The translations under genes and the position numbers were made by a program. DNA of 64,000 nt from Comamonadaceae bacterium. GTDB taxonomy: Bacteria; Pseudomonadota; Gammaproteobacteria; Burkholderiales; Burkholderiaceae_C. The DNA lies in assembly GCA_947454955.1 (NCBI GenBank), contig CANGLW010000011.1, positions 1 through 64,000 of the forward strand, read 5' to 3'. Positions 52,615 through 63,733 of this stretch are shown here, piece by piece (position 1 is the stretch's first letter; every line of letters begins with the position of its first letter). The notes below the pieces were generated by a model. It did no database searches, had not been told where the DNA came from, and saw only the letters and a program-made list of their open reading frames with translations.

Positions 52615-53925
52615 ATGAAACTCGCCGACAACAAAGCCACGCTGTCGTTCAGCAACGGCACCCCCAGCATGGAGCTGCCGGTTTACCGCGGCAACATCGG
52701 TCCTGATGTGATCGACATCCGTAAGCTCTACGGCCAAACCGGCATGTTCACCTACGACCCGGGTTTCCTCTCCACCGCCTCGTGCCAATCGGCCATCACC
52801 TACATCGACGGTGACAAGGGCGAGCTGCTCTACCGCGGCTACCCCATCGAGCAATTGGCCACCAACTGCGACTTCCTGGAAACCTGCTACTTGCTGCTCA
52901 ACGGCAACCTGCCCAACGCCACGCAAAAAGCTGACTTCACCAAGACCGTGACCACCCACACCATGGTGCACGAGCAGATGCAGTTTTTCCTGCGCGGTTT
53001 CCGTCGCGATGCGCACCCTATGGCGGTGTTGACCGGTCTGGTGGGCGGCATGTCGGCCTTCTACCATGACAGCACCGACATCAACAACCCTGAGCACCGT
53101 GAAATCGCCGCGATCCGCCTGATTGCCAAGATGCCCACCCTGGTGTCCATGGCTTACAAATACGGCGTGGGCCAGCCCTTCATGTACCCTCGCAACGACC
53201 TGAGCTATGCCGGCAACTTCCTGCGCATGATGTTCGGCAACCCCTGCGAGGACTACCAGGTCAACCCCGTGCTCGAGCGCGCGCTCGACCGCATCTTCAT
53301 CTTGCACGCTGACCACGAGCAAAACGCCTCAACCTCGACCGTGCGTTTGTGCGGTTCGTCCGGCACCAACCCGTTTGCGGCCATCGCCGCCGGTGTGGCC
53401 TGCCTGTGGGGCCCTGCCCACGGTGGCGCCAACGAGGCTTGCCTGAACATGCTCGAAGACATCCAGGCTATGGGCGGTGTGTCCAAGGTGGGTGAGTTCA
53501 TGAACCAGGTGAAAGACAAAAACTCCAACGTGAAGTTGATGGGTTTTGGTCACCGCGTGTACAAAAACTACGACCCCCGCGCCAAGCTCATGCAGGAAAC
53601 CTGCAACGAGGTGCTGGCCGAGCTGGGCCTGGAAAACGACCCGCTGTTCAAGCTCGCCAAAGAGCTCGAGAAAATCGCTCTGGAAGACGACTACTTCGTG
53701 CAGCGCAAGCTCTACCCTAACGTGGACTTTTACTCCGGCATCGTGCAGCGCGCTATCGGCATTCCTGTGAACCTGTTCACCGGTATTTTTGCCCTGGCCC
53801 GTACCGTGGGCTGGATCGCGCAGCTCAACGAGATGATTGGCGACCCCGAGTACAAAATCGGCCGCCCCCGTCAGCTGTTCACCGGCGCTGAGCGTCGCGA
53901 CGTGCCCCCGCTGGCCAAGCGCTGA
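52615..53925 (+). CDS. gltA: Citrate synthase (type II)
   Basis: A 436-aa hexameric-type citrate synthase. Active-site segments are [28 protein letters not shown] (His), [14 protein letters not shown] (His) and the Asp-containing VDFYSGI. It begins [20 protein letters not shown], the normal form. It ends the sdh-gltA operon, with a strong terminator 14 bases later. Confidence 0.97.
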   Translation: MKLADNKATLSFSNGTPSMELPVYRGNIGPDVIDIRKLYGQTGMFTYDPGFLSTASCQSAITYIDGDKGELLYRGYPIEQLATNCDFLETCYLLLNGNLPNATQKADFTKTVTTHTMVHEQMQFFLRGFRRDAHPMAVLTGLVGGMSAFYHDSTDINNPEHREIAAIRLIAKMPTLVSMAYKYGVGQPFMYPRNDLSYAGNFLRMMFGNPCEDYQVNPVLERALDRIFILHADHEQNASTSTVRLCGSSGTNPFAAIAAGVACLWGPAHGGANEACLNMLEDIQAMGGVSKVGEFMNQVKDKNSNVKLMGFGHRVYKNYDPRAKLMQETCNEVLAELGLENDPLFKLAKELEKIALEDDYFVQRKLYPNVDFYSGIVQRAIGIPVNLFTGIFALARTVGWIAQLNEMIGDPEYKIGRPRQLFTGAERRDVPPLAKR

Positions 53926-53939
53926 TCCGCAGCACACAC

Positions 53940-53972
53940 AGCCCGCTGGTGGCAACATCGGCGGGCTTTTTT
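53940..53972 (+). terminator. Intrinsic terminator after gltA
   Basis: A 7-bp GC-rich stem AGCCCGC (53940-53946) and GCGGGCT (53961-53967) with a 14-base loop, followed by a U-tract to 53972. It ends the sdhCDAB-sdhE-gltA operon. The next gene's ATG is at 53974, 1 base after the U-tract. Confidence 0.88.
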
Positions 53973-53973
53973 C

Positions 53974-54375
53974 ATGTCCCTCCCCTTCATTGCCAACACC
54001 GCTGCCTTGCGTGAGCTGGTGCAAGGCGCCTTGGCCAAACCGCCCCAGACCTGCAGCACGGCTTGCACGAGTTTGGGTGCGTGCGTGGGGTGGGAAAGCA
54101 TCACCGAAGACCGCTGGCCGGCAGCGCACATGCAGCAACTCGCCACCCTGCGTGACCCGGAGGTGGTCGAGCCGACCTTCGAGGAATTTCACCAGAGCAC
54201 CCGCTACGACTCGCCCGACGCGCCAATTGCCCTGAAGCATTTCCCCTACAACCGCTGCGATGTGTGGCAGTGCCAGTGCGGCCGCCTGTTCTTGCGCTAC
54301 ACCGAGTTCGGCGGTTACTACGTGGACCACCGCGTGCGTGCACTCAACCCTGCGTTGATCGTGGACGTGGCCTGA
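53974..54375 (+). CDS. Unrecognised cysteine-rich small protein
   Basis: A 133-aa protein that I do not recognise. It has six cysteines: C27, C31, C37 in the N-terminal third and C95, C100, C102 (RCDVWQCQCGRLFLRY), a pattern that could bind zinc. No signal peptide or membrane segment. The C-terminal half (RLFLRYTEFGGYYVDHRVR) looks well folded. The ATG at 53974 is directly after the gltA terminator and has no Shine-Dalgarno; the next in-frame Met is at residue 53, too late. It must be expressed by readthrough or a promoter in gltA. It precedes the leu genes by 84 bases. Confidence 0.7.
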   Translation: MSLPFIANTAALRELVQGALAKPPQTCSTACTSLGACVGWESITEDRWPAAHMQQLATLRDPEVVEPTFEEFHQSTRYDSPDAPIALKHFPYNRCDVWQCQCGRLFLRYTEFGGYYVDHRVRALNPALIVDVA

Positions 54376-54406
54376 GCCTCAAAAGACAGCCCCAGCCCCC
54401 GGCAGC

Positions 54407-54435
54407 GCGACAGGTGAGCAGGGGTCGAATAAAAT
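54407..54435 (+). promoter_or_regulatory. Candidate leuC operon promoter
   Basis: -35-like GCGACA (54407-54412), a 17-base spacer and -10 TAAAAT (54430-54435). Transcription would begin near 54442, 18 bases before leuC, so there is no room for a leader peptide. The -35 is weak and the call is tentative. Confidence 0.4.
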
Positions 54436-54459
54436 ACGCGATTGCCTAGGAAAGACACC

Positions 54460-55911
54460 ATGGGACGCACCCTTTACGACAAGATCTGGGACGAGCACGT
54501 CGTCCACGCCGAAGACGACGGCACCGCCATCCTCTACATCGACCGCCATTTGGTCCACGAGGTCACCAGCCCGCAGGCCTTTGAAGGCTTGCGCCAAGCC
54601 GGCCGTAAGGTCTGGCGCGTGAGTTCGGTGGTGGCCACCGCCGACCACAACACCCCCACCACCGGTTGGGAGTTGGGCTACGACGGCATTGCCGACCCGA
54701 TCAGCAAAGAGCAAATCACCACGCTGGACGCCAACATCAAAGAATACGGCGCGGCGGCCTACTTCCCCTTCATGGCCAAGCGCCAGGGCATCGTGCACGT
54801 GATCGGCCCCGAGAACGGCGCCACCCTGCCGGGCATGACGGTGGTCTGCGGCGACTCGCACACCTCGACCCACGGCGCCTTTGGCGCGCTGGCGCACGGC
54901 ATTGGCACCAGCGAGGTGGAGCACGTGATGGCCACCCAAACCCTGTTGGCCAAAAAAGCCAAGAACATGCTGGTCAAGGTCGAAGGCACCTTGCCGCGCG
55001 GCTGCAGCGGCAAAGACATTGTGTTGGCCATCATCGGCAAAATCGGCACGGCCGGCGGCACGGGTTACACCATCGAGTTCGCAGGCTCTGCCATCCGCGC
55101 CCTGAGCATGGAAGGCCGCATGACGGTGTGCAACATGGCCATCGAAGGCGGCGCGCGCGCCGGCCTGGTGGCGGTGGACGAGAAAACCATCGAGTACGTC
55201 AAAGGCCGTTTGCTCAGCCCCGGCACCGACAAGGCCAGCGGCCAATTTGTCGGCGGCGTGGAGTGGGACCAGGCTGTGGCTTACTGGAAGACCCTGCATT
55301 CGGATGCCGATGCGCATTTCGATGCGGTGGTGGAGTTGGACGCCTCGCAAATCATCCCGCAAGTCACCTGGGGCACCTCGCCCGAGATGGTGCTGGGCGT
55401 TGATGGCCACGTGCCCGACCCCGACAAAGAAAAAGACGCCAACAAGCGTGGTGCCATTGAGCGCGCGCTGACCTACATGGGCTTGGAGCCCGGCAAGGCC
55501 TTGAACGACGTGTTTGTGGACAAGGTCTTCATTGGCTCGTGCACCAACAGCCGCATTGAAGACATGCGCGAGGCCGCGGCGGTGGTCAAACGCCTGGGCC
55601 AAAAAGTGGCGAAAAACGTCAAGCTGGCCATGGTCGTGCCTGGTTCAGGTTTGGTCAAAGACCAGGCCGAGCGCGAAGGCCTGCATGAAATTTTCAAGGC
55701 CGCTGGCTTTGAGTGGCGCGAACCCGGTTGCTCGATGTGCCTGGCCATGAACGCTGACCGTCTCGAGCCCGGTGAGCGTTGCGCCTCCACCAGCAACCGC
55801 AACTTCGAAGGCCGTCAAGGCGCGGGTGGTCGCACCCACCTGGTCAGCCCCGCCATGGCCGCAGCTGCGGCCATCCACGGCCATTTTGTCGACGTGCGTC
55901 AGTTCGCCTGA
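54460..55911 (+). CDS. leuC: 3-isopropylmalate dehydratase large subunit
   Basis: A 483-aa [4Fe-4S] hydratase subunit that isomerises 2- to 3-isopropylmalate in leucine synthesis. Start [14 protein letters not shown] is canonical. The cluster cysteines lie in [12 protein letters not shown] and [26 protein letters not shown] is the substrate-binding signature. AGGAAAG Shine-Dalgarno before 54460; an ATG at 54442 in frame is not used. leuD begins 41 bases downstream. Confidence 0.97.
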   Translation: MGRTLYDKIWDEHVVHAEDDGTAILYIDRHLVHEVTSPQAFEGLRQAGRKVWRVSSVVATADHNTPTTGWELGYDGIADPISKEQITTLDANIKEYGAAAYFPFMAKRQGIVHVIGPENGATLPGMTVVCGDSHTSTHGAFGALAHGIGTSEVEHVMATQTLLAKKAKNMLVKVEGTLPRGCSGKDIVLAIIGKIGTAGGTGYTIEFAGSAIRALSMEGRMTVCNMAIEGGARAGLVAVDEKTIEYVKGRLLSPGTDKASGQFVGGVEWDQAVAYWKTLHSDADAHFDAVVELDASQIIPQVTWGTSPEMVLGVDGHVPDPDKEKDANKRGAIERALTYMGLEPGKALNDVFVDKVFIGSCTNSRIEDMREAAAVVKRLGQKVAKNVKLAMVVPGSGLVKDQAEREGLHEIFKAAGFEWREPGCSMCLAMNADRLEPGERCASTSNRNFEGRQGAGGRTHLVSPAMAAAAAIHGHFVDVRQFA

Positions 55912-55952
55912 TCACCAAGCCAAGCAACGAGCCAATCAGCGAGCCTCATACC

Positions 55953-56597
55953 ATGCAAAAATTCACCATCCACCAGGGCCTGGTGGCCCCCATGGACCGC
56001 GAGAACGTCGACACCGACGCGATCATTCCCAAGCAGTTCCTCAAGTCCATCCGCAAAACCGGCTTCGGCCCGAATTTGTTTGACGAGTGGCGCTACTTGG
56101 ACGCCGGCTACCCCGGTCAAGACCCCACCTCGCGCAAACCCAACCCCGACTTTGTGCTCAACCAAAGCCGTTACCAAGGCGCGTCGATTTTGTTGGCGCG
56201 CAAAAACTTTGGTTGCGGTTCCTCGCGCGAGCACGCACCCTGGGCCTTGGACCAATTCGGTTTTCGCGCCGTGATTGCGCCCACCTTTGCTGACATCTTT
56301 TTCAACAACTGCTTCAAGAACGGCTTGCTGCCCATCGTCTTGCCTGAAGCGGTGGTTGCAAAAATGTTTGACGAGTGCGCCGCCTTCCCCGGCTACACCT
56401 TGACCATCGATTTGGAGCGCCAAGTGGTGGTGCGCGCGCAAGGCGAAGAAACACCTTTCGAGGTTCAGCCTTTCCGCAAGTACTGCCTGCTCAACGGCTT
56501 TGACGACATCGGTTTGACCCTGCGCCAGGCCGACAAAATCCGCGAGTTCGAAGCGCAACGTTTGACACAAAAACCTTGGCTAGCCCATACCGCGTAA
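55953..56597 (+). CDS. leuD: 3-isopropylmalate dehydratase small subunit
   Basis: A 214-aa swivel-domain subunit of isopropylmalate isomerase. It starts [20 protein letters not shown] and has the signature [15 protein letters not shown]. The ATG at 55953 is chosen because the open frame upstream enters leuC and the family begins there. leuB starts 30 bases later. Confidence 0.97.
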   Translation: MQKFTIHQGLVAPMDRENVDTDAIIPKQFLKSIRKTGFGPNLFDEWRYLDAGYPGQDPTSRKPNPDFVLNQSRYQGASILLARKNFGCGSSREHAPWALDQFGFRAVIAPTFADIFFNNCFKNGLLPIVLPEAVVAKMFDECAAFPGYTLTIDLERQVVVRAQGEETPFEVQPFRKYCLLNGFDDIGLTLRQADKIREFEAQRLTQKPWLAHTA

Positions 56598-56627
56598 GTC
56601 TTTACAGCTATTAAAAGAAGAGCAACT

Positions 56628-57713
<1,086 letters not shown>

Positions 57714-57730
57714 ACATTGAAAGGTAGATG

Positions 57731-58867
57731 ATGAGTAAGCAACCTCTGGTGGGTTTGGTCGGCTGGCGTGGCATGGTCGGCTCGGTGTTGATGGACCGCA
57801 TGCAAGCTGAGCGTGATTTCGACCACATCGAGCCGCTGTTTTTCTCCACGTCCAACGCAGGCGGCCAAGCCCCGGCGATGGCGAAAAACGAAACCCAGTT
57901 GCAAGACGCTTTCAACATCGATGCGCTCAAGCGTTGCGACATCATCATCACCGCCCAAGGCGGCGACTACACCACCGAAGTTTTTCCTAAGCTGCGCGCT
58001 GCGGGCTGGAGTGGCCACTGGATTGACGCGGCTTCAACGTTGCGCATGAAGGACGACGCGGTCATCATCCTCGATCCGGTGAACATGCCCGTGATTCAAG
58101 CCTCGCTGGCCAAAGGCGGCAACAACTGGGTGGGCGGCAACTGCACGGTGAGCTGCATGCTCATGGGCGTGGGCGCGCTCTACAAAGCCGGTTTGGTGGA
58201 ATGGATGAGCACCCAAACTTACCAAGCCGCATCGGGCGGCGGTGCGCAGCACATGCGCGAGTTGCTCACGCAGTACGGCACGCTCAACGCCGAAGTCAAA
58301 GCCTTGCTGGACGACCCCAAGAGCGCGATTCTGGAAATCGACCGCCAGGTGATTGCCAAGCAGCGCAGCCTGAGCGCGGCCGAGACCGCCAACTTTGGGG
58401 TGCCGCTGGGCGGCTCGCTGATTCCCTGGATCGACAAAGATCTGGGCAACGGCATGTCCAAAGAAGAGTGGAAAGGCATGGCCGAGACCAACAAGATCCT
58501 CGGCCAAGGCGAGGGCTTTGGCTCACCCGCCGTCCCGGTGGACGGCTTTTGCGTGCGTGTGGGCGCCATGCGCTGCCACAGCCAGGCCCTGACCTTCAAG
58601 CTGAAAAAAGACGTGCCCGTGGCCGACATCGAGGCCATGATTGCTGCGGACAACGAGTGGGTCAAAGTGGTGCCCAACACCCGCGAAGCCACCCTGCAAC
58701 ACCTCACCCCGGTGGCGGTGACTGGCACCATGACCATCCCGGTGGGCCGCATCCGCAAAATGGCCATGGGGCCTGAGTATGTGGGCGCCTTCACCATTGG
58801 CGACCAGTTGCTGTGGGGCGCGGCAGAACCGCTGCGTCGCATGCTCCGAATTTTGCTGCAAGCCTGA
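57731..58867 (+). CDS. asd: Aspartate-semialdehyde dehydrogenase
   Basis: A 378-aa NADPH-dependent enzyme that makes aspartate semialdehyde for lysine, threonine and methionine. [17 protein letters not shown] is the nucleotide site; the catalytic Cys is in [12 protein letters not shown] and the base His is in MRCHSQALT. The start is the second of two adjacent ATGs (57731), which has better spacing to the AAGG Shine-Dalgarno. It is part of the leuCDB-asd-fimV order known in many betaproteobacteria. Confidence 0.95.
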   Translation: MSKQPLVGLVGWRGMVGSVLMDRMQAERDFDHIEPLFFSTSNAGGQAPAMAKNETQLQDAFNIDALKRCDIIITAQGGDYTTEVFPKLRAAGWSGHWIDAASTLRMKDDAVIILDPVNMPVIQASLAKGGNNWVGGNCTVSCMLMGVGALYKAGLVEWMSTQTYQAASGGGAQHMRELLTQYGTLNAEVKALLDDPKSAILEIDRQVIAKQRSLSAAETANFGVPLGGSLIPWIDKDLGNGMSKEEWKGMAETNKILGQGEGFGSPAVPVDGFCVRVGAMRCHSQALTFKLKKDVPVADIEAMIAADNEWVKVVPNTREATLQHLTPVAVTGTMTIPVGRIRKMAMGPEYVGAFTIGDQLLWGAAEPLRRMLRILLQA

Positions 58868-58904
58868 CATTTCTGAGCGCCACGCTGCGCTGAATCGGGC
58901 TAAC

Positions 58905-60953
58905 ATGGCAGCATGTTGGCCCTTTCTTTTTGCCCGTTCTGAAGGCCTGTTGACCTTGTCCTACCCGCAGTTTTCCCGCCACTTCAAGCCTCGTCTGTCA
59001 CGCACCGTCTTGGCCAGCGCAGCGCTGCTGCTGAGCCTGCAAGCTCAAGCTTTGATGCTGGGGCGCTTGAATGTGCTCTCCAGCCTGGGTGAGCCGCTGC
59101 GCGCTGAGGTTGAGCTGCAAGACTTCAACCCGACCGATGCCACCGCCCTGCGCCTACTGGCCGTGCCTGCCACCGCGTATTCCACGCTGGGGCAAGAGAA
59201 CAACGCGGTGGCCTCGGCCTTTGAGATCACCTTGGTCAGTGGCCCGGGCGCCCCGCGCTTGTTGCTCAGCACACGCCAACCGATTGCCGCGGCTTTTGTG
59301 GACTTTGTGATCGAGGCCAACTGGCCCGCCGGTCGCAGCGTGCGCGAGTACACCGCGCTGTTCAACGACAAGCCGGCCTCCACCGCCAAGACGCCTGTGC
59401 CTGTGGTGGCCACACCGGTCACGACCGCGCCGCAGGCGACCCCATCTGCCGCGCCTGCCGACCCAGCGCGCAGCCATGTGGTGAAGGCCGGTGACACAGC
59501 GGGCAACATCGCCAAAGCGCACGCCCACAGCGATGTGACCCTGGAGCAAATGCTCTTGGCCATGCTGCGCGAGAACCCGCAAGCCTTCATGGACAACAAC
59601 GTGAACCAGCTGCGTGCGGGGGCGGTGTTGCAGATCCCTCAGGCGCAAGACGCGCAAAGCGTTGCGCCTGGGCAAGCCCGCGCGCTGCTCAAGCTGCAAA
59701 ACAGCGAATTCCAGGCCCTGCGACAGCGCTTGGCACTCGGGGTGCCAGCGCGCGAGGTGCCCAGCGCCAGCCGCGAAAGCTCAGGCAACGTGACCACGCC
59801 AGTGGTCTCTGCACCCACCCCAGCGGCCGACAAGCTCACGCTGAGCAAAGGCGAGGTGGCTGATCAAGCCACCGATCAAGCGGCCCATCAAAAGGCCGAG
59901 CAAACAGCGAAGCTTCTGGAAACCCGCGATCTGCAACAAGGCAACCGCGAGATCAGCAACCAGCTCGACGAACTCAACAAGCTGAGCCAAGAAGCGGCGG
60001 CCAACGCCAAGGCCAGCACAGCACAAAACGCCGCAACAGAGCCCGCCGAGAAAGCGGATGAAGCCAAACCCCAAGGCGACGGTGGTTCTGCCGCGAGCAC
60101 AACGGCAGCTGGCGAATCGGGTTTGCTCAACACACTCATCGGCTCGCCCTGGGTTCCTGGCCTGGCTGCAGGACTCTTGGCCGCCATGGCAGGTCTGGCG
60201 GCCTTGCGCGTGCGTCAGCGTCGTAAACAAGGAGCGACTGAAGAAGCTCTTCAGGCTCCAGTCGCTGGGCTTGATACAGCAGAGGTGAACTTGGCCCATC
60301 TTTCGGCCCAAGAAACCTCGCTTGAAGTTGGCTCGATTGACGATCCGTCAACGCCAGAATCGTCCGACGCAACTTCAGACGCATCGGCCACAGCGCCTTC
60401 AGACACACCTGCGCACCCCACCCCCGCCGCCTGGCAACCTGCTGCGCCGGTGGATGACCCGTCCACCGCACCCATGTCGGCGCTCCCCCCGGGTTTGCCC
60501 AGCTTGGACCTGGATCTGAACCTCGACTTGGATGTCCCCTCATCGAGCGAGAGCACCCCAGCCCAGCCACCTGCCAACCTGCCCGACCTGAGCCTGGCGC
60601 AACTCACGCCTTCCAATACCAGCAGCGCAGCCATCGCTACACCCGTGCAAGACCTGAGCGACGACGAGCCGAGCAGCGCCTCTTCGTCTTCTACCCCGCC
60701 CTCGCCCTTGCCTTTCAATCTGGAAGGCCTGAGCCTGGACCTGGACGTGCCGGCCGACTTGCCCATGCCATCCGCCACAGATGCACCCGCTGCGCTGAGC
60801 GACGAGGCCCTGGCCACCAAGCTGGCCCTGGCGCAAGAGTTCATGGCCATGGGCGACAAAGAAGGCGCACGCCCCTTGGTAGACGAGGTGATGGCCCAGG
60901 GCAGCGACGAGCTTCGCGCCAAGGCGCAAGCCCTGCTTTTTGACCTGGCCTGA
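58905..60953 (+). CDS. fimV: FimV-like pilus assembly / peptidoglycan-associated protein
   Basis: An approximately 682-aa FimV homologue. An N-terminal hydrophobic signal segment (TVLASAALLLSLQAQA) is followed by the FimV N-domain LGRLNVLSSLGEPLRAEVEL, a LysM-like region (HVVKAGDTAGNIAKAH, about residues 190-245), a glutamine/alanine-rich linker, one transmembrane helix (GLAAGLLAAMAGLAALRVRQRR), a long acidic low-complexity cytoplasmic part, and the C-terminal helical motif LALAQEFMAMGDKEGARPLVDEVM. The start is uncertain: ATG at 58905, or TTG at 58950 or 58956, which would give a shorter signal. It is involved in type IV pili and polar organisation in relatives. truA follows after 8 bases. 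Confidence 0.85.
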   Translation: MAACWPFLFARSEGLLTLSYPQFSRHFKPRLSRTVLASAALLLSLQAQALMLGRLNVLSSLGEPLRAEVELQDFNPTDATALRLLAVPATAYSTLGQENNAVASAFEITLVSGPGAPRLLLSTRQPIAAAFVDFVIEANWPAGRSVREYTALFNDKPASTAKTPVPVVATPVTTAPQATPSAAPADPARSHVVKAGDTAGNIAKAHAHSDVTLEQMLLAMLRENPQAFMDNNVNQLRAGAVLQIPQAQDAQSVAPGQARALLKLQNSEFQALRQRLALGVPAREVPSASRESSGNVTTPVVSAPTPAADKLTLSKGEVADQATDQAAHQKAEQTAKLLETRDLQQGNREISNQLDELNKLSQEAAANAKASTAQNAATEPAEKADEAKPQGDGGSAASTTAAGESGLLNTLIGSPWVPGLAAGLLAAMAGLAALRVRQRRKQGATEEALQAPVAGLDTAEVNLAHLSAQETSLEVGSIDDPSTPESSDATSDASATAPSDTPAHPTPAAWQPAAPVDDPSTAPMSALPPGLPSLDLDLNLDLDVPSSSESTPAQPPANLPDLSLAQLTPSNTSSAAIATPVQDLSDDEPSSASSSSTPPSPLPFNLEGLSLDLDVPADLPMPSATDAPAALSDEALATKLALAQEFMAMGDKEGARPLVDEVMAQGSDELRAKAQALLFDLA

Positions 60954-60961
60954 GAGCAGTT

Positions 60962-61747
60962 GTGCGCATCGCCCTCGGAGTGAGCTACAACGGCAGCGCC
61001 TATGAGGGCTGGCAAAGCCAACTCTCGGGTCGCACCGTGCAAGACCAACTCGAATTTGCACTGGGCAAATTCACCGCGCAGCCGCGCGTCTCCACCCTGT
61101 GCGCCGGTCGCACCGACGCGGGGGTGCATGGCCTCATGCAAGTGGTGCATTTCGACACCGACATCGACCGAGCGCCCAATGCCTGGGTGCGCGGCACCAA
61201 CAGTTTTTTACCGCACGACATCTCGGTGCAATGGGCACAAGAGGTGCCGCGCGAGTTCCACTGCCGCGCCAGCGCACTCACGCGCCGCTACGCCTATGTG
61301 CTGCTGGACTCCCCGGTGCGCCCCAGCATCGAAACCGGGCGCGTGGGCTGGGTCTTCAACCCCCTGGCGCTCGAGCCCATGCAGCAAGCCGCGCAGCGCC
61401 TGCTGGGCGAGCATGACTTCAGCTCCTTCCGAGCCGCCGCCTGCCAAGCGCTCTCGCCCATCAAAACCATCGAGCGCATCGAGATCGCGCAAAAAGGCGC
61501 TTACTGGCGTTTTGAGTTCGAGGCCAATGCGTTTTTGCACCACATGATCCGCAACATCATGGGCTGCTTGATTTACATCGGCCAGGGCCGCCAACCGGTG
61601 ACGTGGATGGACGAGGTGCTGGCCGCGCGCTCGCGTGATGTGGCCGCCCCCACTTTCTCGCCCGATGGTTTGTACTTTCTCGGGCCGCGCTACGACCCGG
61701 CCTGGGGCCTGCCCGATCGCACGCCTGCGTATGATTGGCTCCCATGA
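60962..61747 (+). CDS. truA: tRNA pseudouridine(38-40) synthase
   Basis: A 261-aa pseudouridine synthase with the catalytic Asp in CAGRTDAGVHGL and FRAAACQALSP plus FLHHMIRNIMG farther on. It starts at a GTG (60962; RIALGVSYNGSAYEGWQSQ). No better ATG is near. The stop overlaps trpF by 4 bases. Length is usual. Confidence 0.95.
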   Translation: MRIALGVSYNGSAYEGWQSQLSGRTVQDQLEFALGKFTAQPRVSTLCAGRTDAGVHGLMQVVHFDTDIDRAPNAWVRGTNSFLPHDISVQWAQEVPREFHCRASALTRRYAYVLLDSPVRPSIETGRVGWVFNPLALEPMQQAAQRLLGEHDFSSFRAAACQALSPIKTIERIEIAQKGAYWRFEFEANAFLHHMIRNIMGCLIYIGQGRQPVTWMDEVLAARSRDVAAPTFSPDGLYFLGPRYDPAWGLPDRTPAYDWLP

Positions 61748-62430
61748 ATGCTCTGAACCGCACCCGCATCAAAATTTGTGGCCTCACACGCGAGGCCGAT
61801 GTGGACGCCTGCGTGGCCGCCGGGGTGGACGCGGTGGGCTTTGTGCTTTACGCCCCCAGCCCCCGTGCGGTCAGCATTGAACGCGCGGCCGAGTTGGCCA
61901 AGCGCTTGCCCCCTTTTGTCACGCCGGTGCTGCTCTTCGTCAACCCTAGCGCTGCAGAAGTGATAGCAGCCTGCGAAGCTGTGGCGGGGCCTACCCTGCA
62001 ATTTCATGGTGATGAAACGCCCGACTTTTGCGCCGACATGCGAGAGCGAACCGGCTGCCCCTACCTGCGCGCGGCGCGCATTCCCCTGGGGGACGACGCC
62101 CCGGGCTTTGACCTCGTAAAATACGCCCACAACTATTCGGATGCCCAAGCCATCTTGCTCGACGCCCATGTGGAGGGTTTTGGTGGTGGCGGCAAAACAT
62201 TCAATTGGTCACTTCTTCCTCCAAACGTCAACGCTCACCTCGTCTTGAGTGGTGGACTCGACGCTGCCAACGTGACCGATGGCATCACGCAGGTGCGGCC
62301 GCGCGGATTGTCGCTGGCCGTTGACGTGAGCTCGGGGGTGGAGGTGTTGACCGACACCGGCACCCAAAAAGGCATCAAAGATGCCTCTCGAATCCAGCAA
62401 TTTGTGGCTGCCGTGCGCGCAGCCTCGTGA
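61744..62430 (+). CDS. trpF: Phosphoribosylanthranilate isomerase
   Basis: A 228-aa TIM-barrel enzyme of tryptophan synthesis. It starts [17 protein letters not shown] (catalytic Cys in KICGLT) and has [30 protein letters not shown] and [19 protein letters not shown]. The ATG at 61744 overlaps the truA stop (ATGA). The earlier ATG at 61735 is in the truA body. trpB follows after 7 bases. Confidence 0.95.
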   Translation: MNALNRTRIKICGLTREADVDACVAAGVDAVGFVLYAPSPRAVSIERAAELAKRLPPFVTPVLLFVNPSAAEVIAACEAVAGPTLQFHGDETPDFCADMRERTGCPYLRAARIPLGDDAPGFDLVKYAHNYSDAQAILLDAHVEGFGGGGKTFNWSLLPPNVNAHLVLSGGLDAANVTDGITQVRPRGLSLAVDVSSGVEVLTDTGTQKGIKDASRIQQFVAAVRAAS

Positions 62431-62437
62431 GGACCCC

Positions 62438-63733
62438 ATGAATTACCAGCAACCCGACGCCGCCGGCCATTTCGGCATGTACGGTGGCTCGTTTGTGAGC
62501 GAGACGCTCACCCACGCCATCAACGAACTCAAAGACGCTTACGCCAAGTACCAGCACGAACCTGCATTTTTGGCCGAGTTCCAAAACGAACTCGCCCACT
62601 TTGTGGGCCGCCCTTCGCCCATCTACCACGCTGCGCGCATGAGCCGCGAGCAAGGGGGCGCGCAGATTTTCCTCAAGCGTGAAGACCTCAACCACACCGG
62701 GGCGCACAAGATCAACAACACCATCGGCCAGGCCATGTTGGCCAAGCGCATGGGCAAGACCCGCATCATTGCCGAGACCGGCGCGGGCCAGCACGGCGTG
62801 GCCACCGCCACGATTTGCGCGCGCTACGGCCTGGAGTGCGTGGTGTACATGGGCAGCGAAGACGTCAAACGCCAAAGCCCCAATGTGTACCGCATGAAGC
62901 TGCTGGGCGCCACCGTGGTGCCGGTCGAGTCAGGCAGCAAAACCCTCAAAGACGCGCTCAACGAAGCCATGCGTGATTGGGTGGCCAATGTGGACAACAC
63001 CTTCTACATCATCGGCACGGTGGCTGGCCCGCACCCCTACCCGATGATGGTGCGCGACTTCCAAAGCGTGATTGGCGAAGAGTGCCTCACGCAAATGCCC
63101 GAGATGCTCCATCAACTGCACCTGGCTGGCACCCAGCCTGATGCGGTGGTGGCTTGCGTGGGCGGTGGCTCCAACGCCATGGGTATTTTTTACCCCTACA
63201 TCAAGCACGCAAGCACGCGTTTGATTGGTGTGGAAGCGGCTGGCGAAGGCATGGACAGCGGCAAACACTCGGCCTCGATCCAGCGCGGCAGCCCCGGCGT
63301 GTTGCACGGCAACCGCACTTATGTGCTGCAAGACGACAACGGCCAAGTGACCGAGACCCACAGCGTGAGCGCGGGCCTGGACTACCCCGGCGTGGGGCCT
63401 GAGCATGCATACCTCTCAGACATCGGCCGGGCCGAGTACGTGGGCATCACCGACAGCGAAGCCCTCACGGCTTTCCACTACCTGTGCCGCACCGAAGGCA
63501 TCATTCCCGCGCTGGAATCGAGCCACGCCATCGCGTACGCGATGAAAATGGCCAAGACCATGCGCCCCGATCAGTCCATCCTGGTGAACCTCTCAGGCCG
63601 TGGCGACAAAGACATCGGCACCGTGGCCGACCTGAGCCAGGCCGACTTCTACTGCCGTCCCAGCTGCCGAGGTCAATCGGTCAAAGGTGGTGAGCAGCCA
63701 GTGATGATGGTGAGCGCAAAGGTGACGTCATGA
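62438..63733 (+). CDS. trpB: Tryptophan synthase beta chain
   Basis: A 431-aa PLP enzyme joining indole and serine. The PLP-binding Lys is in [13 protein letters not shown] and the phosphate loop in [23 protein letters not shown] is also typical. The ATG at 62438 ([17 protein letters not shown]) is used. Its stop overlaps trpA by 4 bases, the usual coupling. Length is near the family norm of about 400, with a short C-terminal extension. Confidence 0.97.
   Translation: MNYQQPDAAGHFGMYGGSFVSETLTHAINELKDAYAKYQHEPAFLAEFQNELAHFVGRPSPIYHAARMSREQGGAQIFLKREDLNHTGAHKINNTIGQAMLAKRMGKTRIIAETGAGQHGVATATICARYGLECVVYMGSEDVKRQSPNVYRMKLLGATVVPVESGSKTLKDALNEAMRDWVANVDNTFYIIGTVAGPHPYPMMVRDFQSVIGEECLTQMPEMLHQLHLAGTQPDAVVACVGGGSNAMGIFYPYIKHASTRLIGVEAAGEGMDSGKHSASIQRGSPGVLHGNRTYVLQDDNGQVTETHSVSAGLDYPGVGPEHAYLSDIGRAEYVGITDSEALTAFHYLCRTEGIIPALESSHAIAYAMKMAKTMRPDQSILVNLSGRGDKDIGTVADLSQADFYCRPSCRGQSVKGGEQPVMMVSAKVTS

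Noticed and set aside
54376-54459. leu attenuator with leader peptide
   Set aside because: The predicted transcription start leaves only about 18 bases before leuC and no Leu-rich peptide is encoded in the gap.
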